Assembly: GCF_040605455.1 (NCBI RefSeq)
Contig: NZ_JBEXCV010000026.1
Coordinates: 1 to 64,000, forward strand
From: Embleya sp040605455
GTDB taxonomy: Bacteria > Actinomycetota > Actinomycetes > Streptomycetales > Streptomycetaceae
DNA length: 64,000 nt
Direction of reading: 5' to 3'
The position numbers and the translations under genes are program-made. Below are positions 51,157 through 58,340 of this stretch, one piece after another (the first letter of the stretch is position 1; each line of letters opens with the position of its first letter). Below the pieces are notes generated by a model that had not been told where the DNA came from, made no database searches, and worked only from the letters and a program-made list of their open reading frames with translations.

Positions 51157-52005
51157 ATGACGGGGCGAGAAACGGGCGTCGGTCGAACGCAAGCGGGCAC
51201 AATCTCCGGTCGTGTTCTGCTGATCGCGGCAACCGTGGTCCTGGTCCTCCTGACGAGCGGCACCCCGGCAAGGGCGGACAAATCGAAATATCCACCGGCC
51301 GATTGCCTCCAGGTGCCCCGTGACCTGCACGGCGTCGTCTTCATGGTCTATTGTCCGGGCAAGGAGGCGTATGTATATTCCAACAACGTAAATGGCTGCA
51401 AAGGAGGACCGACCGAGCCCACGTTCGTCAACTTGGACGGCCTTTCGGACCTGACGCAGTGGGGGTGTCGTTACGATGTCGCCAAAGAACTGAAGGACTG
51501 GTTGCTCGACGACAAGAACAAGACCGCCGGGCACGTGGATCCCCATAATATTCGGGAAAACCCTTGTGATGCCCTTCCCAAGAAACACAAAACCGGATGC
51601 CCGGACATCCGCCAGTCCAAATTCCAGGACCTCTCCACGCATCCGTGCATGTTGAAGAACGCGTCGGGTGAATATTTCATCGCGCTCGAGCAGCAGAGCA
51701 GGTGCCTGAAGGACAACGAGTGGTTCAACAACGGAATCAAATCACCACCCCGTGGCGACAAGAACTCGTACAACACCCAGGACTACTCGGGCCCTCCCGA
51801 GGTCATGGACCCCCTCATGGAGGGCGCCGGCTGGGTCGCCTGGGCCTGCCTGGTGGGCTGCTTCTTCAGCGCGTTCTGGTGTCTCTTCCAATTTGTCGGC
51901 GCACGCCGTAGCGGCGGGGAGATGGCGCACGGAGTGGTCTACGTGTTCATCGGCACCCTGATCGTCGGCGGCGCATCCAGCATCACCCAGTTCGTACTCG
52001 CCTAG
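51157..52005 (+). CDS. Cysteine-rich exoprotein with C-terminal membrane helices, paralogous to the VirB6 exodomain
   Basis: The protein is 282 residues from ATG 51157, two bases after the ATPase stop. A signal peptide (VLLIAATVVLVLLTSGTPARA) leads to an exodomain with YPPADCLQVPRD, FMVYCPGK, NPCDALPKKHKTGCPDIR and HPCML. These match in order and spacing the SC..., FYCP, SPCVLMDGKH and HPCNL blocks of the VirB6-like protein at 46329. Two membrane helices at the C-terminus (VAWACLVGCFFSAFWCLFQF and VVYVFIGTLIVGGASSI) complete it, so it looks like a shortened VirB6-type subunit. Confidence 0.8.
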   Translation: MTGRETGVGRTQAGTISGRVLLIAATVVLVLLTSGTPARADKSKYPPADCLQVPRDLHGVVFMVYCPGKEAYVYSNNVNGCKGGPTEPTFVNLDGLSDLTQWGCRYDVAKELKDWLLDDKNKTAGHVDPHNIRENPCDALPKKHKTGCPDIRQSKFQDLSTHPCMLKNASGEYFIALEQQSRCLKDNEWFNNGIKSPPRGDKNSYNTQDYSGPPEVMDPLMEGAGWVAWACLVGCFFSAFWCLFQFVGARRSGGEMAHGVVYVFIGTLIVGGASSITQFVLA

Positions 52006-52057
52006 CGACACTCCCGACCCGGCAGGCTCGGCGAATGCAAGAGAGGAGGTTCTCGAC

Positions 52058-53809
52058 GTGAGTGCCACCAACAACAAGCGTGGCCCCAGCCCGTACGGCG
52101 ACATGTACATGATCCTCGCCGTCGCGTGCGTGCTCATGGCCGTCACCGGAGCGATGTGGGTCGGCGCCACGGCCACCAGCGCCGAGACGGATCTCAAGCC
52201 GCCGCCACCACCCGCCATCCTGCTCGGCCTGGTGCTGGACAAGTACACCTGGCCGGGGACCGGGGCCACCGTCGTCACCGTCGCGCTGTGCGTGGTCATG
52301 GCCGCGGTGGCCGGCGGCGCGACCTACCTGGTGATCGTCTACCGACGCGGCCTGCTCGATATCGATCGGGCGATTCCCTACCTGGCCAAGCCCCGTGATC
52401 TCCGTGCGTCCACCACGAAGGGCGTGCGCGGCAAGGCGGACGGGTTCGGGCTGGATCCGACCGAAGTGCCCGGGCTGTACATCGGCAAGACCGTGCGCCA
52501 CGGCGTCGACGTGTGGGGCTCCTGGGAGGACATGCACGTGGACATCTGGGGGCCGCGTACCGGGAAGACGACATCGAGGGCGATTCCCAACATCGTCGCG
52601 GCGCCCGGCGCGGTGGTCGTCACCTCCAACAAGCGTGACATCGTCGACGCGACACGCGGCTCGCGAGCCCGGCGCGGCAAGGTGTGGGTGTTCGACCCGC
52701 AGAACCAGGCCGGCGCCAAGCCCACGTGGTACTGGGATCCACTGTCCTACGTGGGCAGCAGCATCACGCTGGCGGTCAAGCTGGCGGGCCGGTTCTCGTC
52801 CATCAACCGACCCGCCCACTCGCGCAGCGACGCGTACTTCGAGCCGGCGGCGGAAGACCTGATCGCGCATCTGTTGCTGGCCGCGTCGATCAGCGGGAAG
52901 TCCATCTCGCAGATCTTCACCTGGCTCACTCGCCCCACCGACGACACCCCCGAGCGCATTCTGCGCGACGGCGGACACATCGCCTCGGCGGACGCGGTGG
53001 ACTCGGTGATCACCGCGCCGGATCGGCAACGGGCCGGTGTCTACGGCACGGCGGCCCAGATCGTCTCCTTCCTCGTCGCGCCGACGGTGACCGCGTGGAT
53101 CGAACCGGGGGACAACCCGAACCGCCCGGCCTTCGACTACAAGGCGTTCGTCCGCGGCGGTGACACGCTCTACATGTTGTCCGAAGAGACGAACAAGATG
53201 GCCGCGCCCCTGGTCACGGCCTTCACCGCGGCGATCGCCGAGGAGGCCGAGAACACCGGACGAGACTATCCGGGCGGCCGGTTGCCGATTCCGATGCTCT
53301 TCGTGCTGGACGAGGCGGCGAACGTCTGCCCGTGGAAGGCACTCCCGGACAAGTACTCGCACTTCGGTTCACGCGGCATCGTGATGATGACCATGCTCCA
53401 GTCCTGGGCCCAGGGGGCCGCGGCGTGGGGTGACGGCGGAATGGCGAAACTGTGGGGCGCCGCCAACGTGCGTGTCTACGGAGGCGGCGTCCTGGACACC
53501 AAATTCCTCGGCGACCTCTCGGCTGCCTCCGGCATCTTCGAGCCGGGCACCACCAGTTACTCCCGCAAGTCGACCGACTTCTTCGAGAGCAACGTGAACA
53601 AGGGGTCGCGTCCCGAGCCCGTGCTCGACGTGGCGGACTTGACCTCGATGCCACGCGGTCGTGCCTTCGTGCAATTCAGCGGGACGAAACCGGCGCTGAT
53701 CCGCACGATTCCCTGGTGGGAAACCGAGTACGCCGAGGAGATTCGGGAGTCGATCGCCACGTTCGATCCGAGCGCCCAGGCGCCGATGGCACTCAAGAAG
53801 GTCTCATGA
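52058..53809 (+). CDS. VirD4/TraG-type coupling ATPase
   Basis: The protein is 583 residues from GTG 52058, with GAGGAGG upstream. Two N-terminal membrane helices (about 17-38 and 68-92) precede a cytosolic RecA-like domain with Walker A GPRTGKTTS (about 165-173), VVVTSNKRDIVD, and Walker B PMLFVLDEAANVCPW (about 412-426). In conjugation, VirD4 proteins bind the DNA-protein substrate and deliver it to the channel; in other systems they deliver effector proteins. The all-alpha domain insert is short. The stop overlaps the DUF4913 gene (ATGA). Confidence 0.94.
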   Translation: MSATNNKRGPSPYGDMYMILAVACVLMAVTGAMWVGATATSAETDLKPPPPPAILLGLVLDKYTWPGTGATVVTVALCVVMAAVAGGATYLVIVYRRGLLDIDRAIPYLAKPRDLRASTTKGVRGKADGFGLDPTEVPGLYIGKTVRHGVDVWGSWEDMHVDIWGPRTGKTTSRAIPNIVAAPGAVVVTSNKRDIVDATRGSRARRGKVWVFDPQNQAGAKPTWYWDPLSYVGSSITLAVKLAGRFSSINRPAHSRSDAYFEPAAEDLIAHLLLAASISGKSISQIFTWLTRPTDDTPERILRDGGHIASADAVDSVITAPDRQRAGVYGTAAQIVSFLVAPTVTAWIEPGDNPNRPAFDYKAFVRGGDTLYMLSEETNKMAAPLVTAFTAAIAEEAENTGRDYPGGRLPIPMLFVLDEAANVCPWKALPDKYSHFGSRGIVMMTMLQSWAQGAAAWGDGGMAKLWGAANVRVYGGGVLDTKFLGDLSAASGIFEPGTTSYSRKSTDFFESNVNKGSRPEPVLDVADLTSMPRGRAFVQFSGTKPALIRTIPWWETEYAEEIRESIATFDPSAQAPMALKKVS

Positions 53810-54363
53810 GCGATCCTCGCGAATACGAACCGCTCGTCCACCGGGACGTTGTGAACGAGCCGGCACCCGAGACCGAGCCGAAGCCCGAGCCCGAGAAGCT
53901 GTTCTTTCCGTCGGTGGAAGTGTTCGTCACCGCGTATCTGGCGCCGTTGTTGCGGCGCCGGCTCAACCGGTCGTTGGCCGTGTGGTGCCCGAGTTGGTGG
54001 GCACACCCGGAGGCCGTCGCCCGGTTGACCAGCCTGTGGCGGGCCTTCGAATACCTGCGCCGGGACCCGGCCCTGGGTGTTTCGACCTGGTGGACCCACC
54101 ATGCCGATCCGCACCTGCGCGCCCTCATGGATCCCGATGTCGGGCCGTTCGCGGTGTGCGACCCCAGGGACGGTCATTCGAGCAGCCCGTTGGGACCCCT
54201 GCCGCTGACGCCCGTTCCGCCGGGGCTGCTGGACCACCCCGGATTCCGGGTCGAGGAATCGATCTTCGACAACATGCGGGCGAACGAAGCCGAGCACGCC
54301 GCGCGGGACCGGCCGACCGGTTATCCCAAAGACAAGGTACTGAACAAGAACATGGGTTTCTGA
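53806..54363 (+). CDS. DUF4913 protein
   Basis: The protein is 185 residues from ATG 53806, overlapping the coupling ATPase. An acidic Pro/Glu linker (ETEPKPEPEK) precedes the DUF4913 core (CPSWWAHPEAVARLTSLWRA, STWWTHHADPHLRALM, GPFAVCDP) rich in Trp and His. DUF4913 genes are repeatedly found in actinomycete conjugation clusters with VirD4, so a role in substrate handling is likely but unproven. No membrane helix. Confidence 0.88.
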   Translation: MSDPREYEPLVHRDVVNEPAPETEPKPEPEKLFFPSVEVFVTAYLAPLLRRRLNRSLAVWCPSWWAHPEAVARLTSLWRAFEYLRRDPALGVSTWWTHHADPHLRALMDPDVGPFAVCDPRDGHSSSPLGPLPLTPVPPGLLDHPGFRVEESIFDNMRANEAEHAARDRPTGYPKDKVLNKNMGF

Positions 54364-54385
54364 TTCACGAGGAGAGGCGGCGATC

Positions 54386-54565
54386 ATGGCCGATGAAACC
54401 GGTGTCGAGGACATCCTCGGGGGGTTCTACGACCTCGTCGGGGCGACGATGCAAAGGGCGGAGCAGACGCTCGACGTGATCGGTAGCCAGGTAAAGCTCG
54501 GCGATTTGCTGCCGGGCCTGAGCGTTGCTGCCAATGTGGCCAAGGGAGTGGCGACCGGGCGATAG
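54386..54565 (+). CDS. 59-residue mini-protein of the secretion operon
   Basis: This short gene starts at ATG 54386, with AGGAGAGG at ideal spacing, and ends at TAG 54563-54565. The peptide (ILGGFYDLVGATMQRAEQTL, then GSQVKLGDLLPGLSVAANVA) is one or two amphipathic helices with a mildly hydrophobic C-terminus and no Cys. The gaps to both neighbours are only 22-36 bases. It could be a small channel subunit, a chaperone or a secreted substrate. No family recognised. Confidence 0.75.
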   Translation: MADETGVEDILGGFYDLVGATMQRAEQTLDVIGSQVKLGDLLPGLSVAANVAKGVATGR

Positions 54566-54601
54566 CCCGGTCGCATCGACGCACAGGGGACGGGGAAAGG
54601 G

Positions 54602-55768
54602 ATGCAGAAGAAGACGGCGCTCGGGGTGCTGCTGGCCCTTTCTCCCGGCGGGTTCCTGGTCTTCATCGTCCTGATGACGGCTCTCATAGCCGCCCACAAT
54701 CCGCTCAACTTGCTGAGGAATCCGCAGGTCCAGGCCGCATACAATGCAAACGCCGTTCCCGCCCAGTACAGGTCGTTCGTGGCGGAGACCGGAAAAGTGT
54801 GCCCCGAGGTGACCCCCACGGTCGTCGCCGCGCAGATCGATCAGGAGAGCGGCTGGCGGCCGGCCATCGTGAGTCCGGTGGGCGCGGTCGGTCTGAGTCA
54901 GTTCATGCCCGGGACGTGGGCGACGTGGGGCGGAGGAGCCCCACAGACCGATCCGAGGGCCAACATCATGGCTCAGGAGCGCTACGACTGCCATCTCGCC
55001 GGCGAGGTCCGGCAGATGCAGGCGGGCACGTACCAGGACAGCAAGTGCTCGATGATGATGCACGGAAAGTTCTACTCCAAGCCCGCGCCGAAGGCCGGTG
55101 AGATGCGCGGCGAGGTCTTCGACCTGATGCTCGCGTCGTATAACGCGGGTCCCGGTGCGGTGTGCTATTACCGGGGTATTCCGCCGTGGGACGAGACCGA
55201 GGGATACGTCCCCGGGATCAAGAACACCATGAGCAAGTATTCGGCGCCGCCAATCATAAGCGCCGTCTACTCGGGCGACGACAAGACACTCGGTGGACGA
55301 GCCGTCAATCTCGCCAGAGCAAAGATCGGCATGTATCCGTACTCCTGGGGCGGTGGGACCTTCACCGGGCCGAGCCTGGGCATCGAGCAAGGCTCCAAAA
55401 CCGTGGGATTCGATTGCTCCGGCTTCGTGCGCTACCTCTTCTACCAAGCCTCCGGCGGGGCGTTGAAACTTCCGCGCACCGCAGGCGTACAGGCCAGGGT
55501 GGGCCAACGGATCCTTTCCTCGGTCGGGCCGCCGAGCAAAGCCGAGGAGGCCAGGATGCAGCCGGGGGACGTCATCTTCTTCACCTATTCGGGCGGCACT
55601 ATCGGCACCGGATTCACCCACCACACGGCCCTGTATGTCGGGAACGGAACAACCATCAATGCTTACGCGACCGGCACGGTCATCAGGGAGGATCTCTTCT
55701 CCAAATTCTCCCCAACGGACGTGTGGACGGTCCAGCGCTATTCCGTCGCCACGACCGCACAGGCCTGA
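54602..55768 (+). CDS. VirB1-like bifunctional wall hydrolase: lytic transglycosylase plus NlpC/P60
   Basis: The protein is 388 residues from ATG 54602, with GGAAAGGG upstream. An N-terminal anchor helix (about 8-31) is followed by a goose-type/soluble lytic transglycosylase domain with catalytic Glu82 (QIDQESGWRP), GLSQFMPGTW and MLASYNAGPGAV. The NlpC/P60 endopeptidase has the Cys in DCSGFVRYLF (about 272), His in THHTALYVG (about 340) and a third polar residue near NAYATG. It would open a local gap in peptidoglycan for the channel, the job of VirB1 and TcpG-type proteins. Confidence 0.94.
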   Translation: MQKKTALGVLLALSPGGFLVFIVLMTALIAAHNPLNLLRNPQVQAAYNANAVPAQYRSFVAETGKVCPEVTPTVVAAQIDQESGWRPAIVSPVGAVGLSQFMPGTWATWGGGAPQTDPRANIMAQERYDCHLAGEVRQMQAGTYQDSKCSMMMHGKFYSKPAPKAGEMRGEVFDLMLASYNAGPGAVCYYRGIPPWDETEGYVPGIKNTMSKYSAPPIISAVYSGDDKTLGGRAVNLARAKIGMYPYSWGGGTFTGPSLGIEQGSKTVGFDCSGFVRYLFYQASGGALKLPRTAGVQARVGQRILSSVGPPSKAEEARMQPGDVIFFTYSGGTIGTGFTHHTALYVGNGTTINAYATGTVIREDLFSKFSPTDVWTVQRYSVATTAQA

Positions 55769-55769
55769 G

Positions 55770-56429
55770 ATGCGCGGACCCCTCGCGCTGCTCGCGTCGC
55801 TGACGATCGCCGCCACACTCGCCGGATGCGGCCTGGGCGACGGCGAGGGCCGGGAGAGCGCTCGACCCTCGGGGCAGCCGGCCCCCACCCGGGGCCCCGT
55901 CGCGACGGCCAAGGCGACTGCGACCTACCCGCAACCCTCCGTCACCACCTCGCCGTTGCCGGCGCTGGTCGGACGAACGGGCACCCCGGCCGCCTCGCTT
56001 CCGGCGCCAACCCAGGTCGACGGGCGCGACGCGACCGCCGTCGCCCGAGCCGTGGTGCAGACGATGTGGACGGTGGACACCACCATCGACGCGACCCGAT
56101 GGGACGCCGCTCAGCGCGCCGCGCCGTTCCTGACGCCGCGGTACGCGGAAAGTCTGCGGCTGAGTCCGCAGGTCGCCGCGCCGGGAGGAACCTGGTCGAC
56201 CTGGGCCGAGCACAAATCCGTCACCGCCGTGGCCGCCGCGTCCGCCGACGACCTGGGCAAGCCGGAGGACACGGAGACCTCGGCCTTTCACGCGTTCACC
56301 CTGACCGTCACACCCACGGGCCGGGACGGCTGGCGCGGACCGGCCCTGACCACCACCGTGTTCGTCTCGTTGGAGCGTGCCTCGGCCGCTCAGCCGTGGC
56401 GGGTGTCCTCGGTCCAGGCCGGCGACTGA
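55770..56429 (+). CDS. Lipoprotein with NTF2-like domain, last gene of the secretion operon
   Basis: The protein is 219 residues from ATG 55770, two bases after the hydrolase stop. The signal peptide ends in a clear lipobox LAGC (Cys at about 20). After a Pro/Thr linker the domain from about residue 80 (VARAVVQTMWTVDTTIDATR, AFTLTVTPTGRDGW, PWRVSSVQAGD) has the strand pattern of NTF2/VirB8-like folds. It could be the outer scaffold of the channel. Its end marks the end of the tightly packed operon. Confidence 0.82.
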   Translation: MRGPLALLASLTIAATLAGCGLGDGEGRESARPSGQPAPTRGPVATAKATATYPQPSVTTSPLPALVGRTGTPAASLPAPTQVDGRDATAVARAVVQTMWTVDTTIDATRWDAAQRAAPFLTPRYAESLRLSPQVAAPGGTWSTWAEHKSVTAVAAASADDLGKPEDTETSAFHAFTLTVTPTGRDGWRGPALTTTVFVSLERASAAQPWRVSSVQAGD

Positions 56430-56517
56430 AACCGGGTGGGGCGCCCGAGCGCGGTGCGCCCGTGCACAGCCGTCGCACGACATCGGTATCGGCTTGCCCA
56501 GTCGAGGGTCGCGAAGG

Positions 56518-56546
56518 TTGTCGGCCCGAACCCGACCGCCTAGCGT
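56518..56546 (+). promoter_or_regulatory. Candidate sigma70-type promoter (TTGTCG-N17-TAGCGT)
   Basis: A -35-like TTGTCG (56518-56523) and a -10-like TAGCGT (56541-56546) are separated by 17 bases, in the 182-bp gap after the secretion operon. A transcript would start about 60 bases upstream of the TTG start at 56612. The match is partial but spacing is ideal. Confidence 0.5.
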
Positions 56547-56611
56547 CGGCAGGGAATTCGACGGCGCCCCGGCGCCGATCTCGGACATCAAGCACAGCGC
56601 AGGAGTACACC

Positions 56612-58183
56612 TTGGCCTCTCGGCGTTTCCTGAGAAGCCGCCGGGCGCTGTCGACGCTCGCCTCGATGCTCTTGACCCTCGGCGCGGCAACCGGCTGCAC
56701 GACAATGGGCGATGGGCAACCTTCGGCCGGGGAACGCAATCCCTTGGCGGCTCCGCCGCCGGTCGCCTCCTCGTTGTCGGTGCCACCGACCTTCGACGGC
56801 AAGCGGGGTTGGCGCAACGACGAGACGAACCGCGCCTACGCGCTCGCGCCTCGGGCGGGCTTCCTCCTCGATGTGTACGCCGGGAGCGACGAGTTCGGGG
56901 CGAAGCCGGAATCCCCGGCGAGCGGCGCGCCCACTCCCGGCGGCGCCGAGGACGCGCACGTCCCGTTGTCCACGGCGGGCCCCACGGACGCGAAGCAGAA
57001 GGCGAACGGAACCGTCCTGATCGCCCGCGGCGCGGACAAGGGAACCGTGGTCTGGTCGTCCATCCCGCTGCGGAAGCTGTCGATCGAACGGGCTCCGCGG
57101 TTGCGCGTGATCAACACGGACCAGGGCGAGTTCGCGGTCCTGGTGCGCTTCGGCGTGGTTCCCGGAAGCGGCCTCGTCCGCTCTCGCCGGCTCACCGTGG
57201 TGGACACGTTCCCGGTCACCTCCTCGGGGAACACGGTCGCACCGACGCAGCATCTCGAGCGTGAGACCCCGGGTGAATTCGGCGGTGCCGGCATCTCGAT
57301 CGGCGACGGCGGGGTGCTCTTCCTGGGTAATCGGGTGGAGAACCCCGGGGAAGGCGCCATCGAGGTCGAACCGGCGACGCTGTGGAATCCGACGACGGGT
57401 GCGAGCAGCACCGTGCCGGCGGGAGAGCGACGTCTTTCGCAGGTGTGCGAGGAAGACGCCGCCGATGGTTGCACCGTGCGGGACGTGCCGGTCTCCATCA
57501 TCGCGGCCGGTGTGCTGACCGCCGAGACACCGGCCCGTCCCTGGGGTCGATTCGCTCTCGTCGGTGGTTGGAACAGTTCCCGAATCGGTCCCGACGGACG
57601 CACCCGCGGCACGCTGTTGGGCACCTTGCCGGGGGCGATGCTCGTCGCCTGGGCCGGCGCGAACGGCAAGCCCACGCTGTACGCCGTGCACGATCCCGCG
57701 TCGGGCGCGGTTTTGTTCTCCGAGCGCTGTTCCGCTCCCGGCGGTGGGGATTTCGACCCGCAGGGGCTGCGTTCGCTCTTCGCCGCCTCCCCCGGCGGGC
57801 GCTACGTCGTGGCGGGTTCGCTGGCGCTCGATCTGTCCGCACGCACTCTGGCATGCCTGGCCGGCGACCACGACCATCGTGGCGTCGAGCTGGGCGCGGT
57901 GGGTGACGACGGCGTCGCCTTCGGCTCGTTGCTCGCCGACGGCCGGGTGCCTCGGGAGGGCGAAGAGGCGACGGTCACCAAGGAACCGGCGCTCGTGCGG
58001 GTGGCCGCGCGCAGGATCGAACCGCTTCCCGCGGGAACCGCGATCCCGGACCGGCTCACCGCCTCGGGGGCGGGGTTGTTCACGTTGTCCGTCCAACGCG
58101 AGGAGGACCCCACTTCGTCGGCGGCGATCGCGATGTATCCGGCCGCACCGGGTTCGACCGCGAGCGCCGCGCCATCGAGGTGA
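56612..58183 (+). CDS. Secreted lipoprotein, probable beta-propeller-like
   Basis: The protein is 523 residues from TTG 56612, chosen because AGGAG lies eight bases upstream and the signal peptide then starts properly. The lipobox-like AATGC lies near residue 28. The rest is strand-rich with repeated short hydrophobic strands (GTVLIARGADKGTVVWSSIP, FALVGGWNSSRIGPDG, ASPGGRYVVAGSLALDL), suggestive of a propeller. Four cysteines sit in the second half. No enzyme motif seen. It precedes the FN3 gene and is probably part of the same cell-surface unit. Confidence 0.75.
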   Translation: MASRRFLRSRRALSTLASMLLTLGAATGCTTMGDGQPSAGERNPLAAPPPVASSLSVPPTFDGKRGWRNDETNRAYALAPRAGFLLDVYAGSDEFGAKPESPASGAPTPGGAEDAHVPLSTAGPTDAKQKANGTVLIARGADKGTVVWSSIPLRKLSIERAPRLRVINTDQGEFAVLVRFGVVPGSGLVRSRRLTVVDTFPVTSSGNTVAPTQHLERETPGEFGGAGISIGDGGVLFLGNRVENPGEGAIEVEPATLWNPTTGASSTVPAGERRLSQVCEEDAADGCTVRDVPVSIIAAGVLTAETPARPWGRFALVGGWNSSRIGPDGRTRGTLLGTLPGAMLVAWAGANGKPTLYAVHDPASGAVLFSERCSAPGGGDFDPQGLRSLFAASPGGRYVVAGSLALDLSARTLACLAGDHDHRGVELGAVGDDGVAFGSLLADGRVPREGEEATVTKEPALVRVAARRIEPLPAGTAIPDRLTASGAGLFTLSVQREEDPTSSAAIAMYPAAPGSTASAAPSR

Positions 58184-58340
58184 ACCCCTTTCTCACCCAC
58201 CGCACCGGCGGCCGGTCCCACCGGGAACCGGCGGCACGTCTTTCGCAACATCCGAGCGTCGACGCTCACGCCGGCCGACTTCGGCCGCGTACTCGCTACC
58301 CAAGGATCGTGGACCGGTCCGTGTTCCAGGGAGAAGCCCC

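Noticed and set aside
44520..56429. Calling the region an integrative conjugative element
   Set aside because: No integrase, relaxase, excisionase, partition gene, tRNA or att repeat is visible; only the channel genes are.
56612..58183. Treating this lipoprotein as part of the T4SS operon
   Set aside because: A 182-bp gap with a promoter-like pair separates it; it fits the following FN3 block better.
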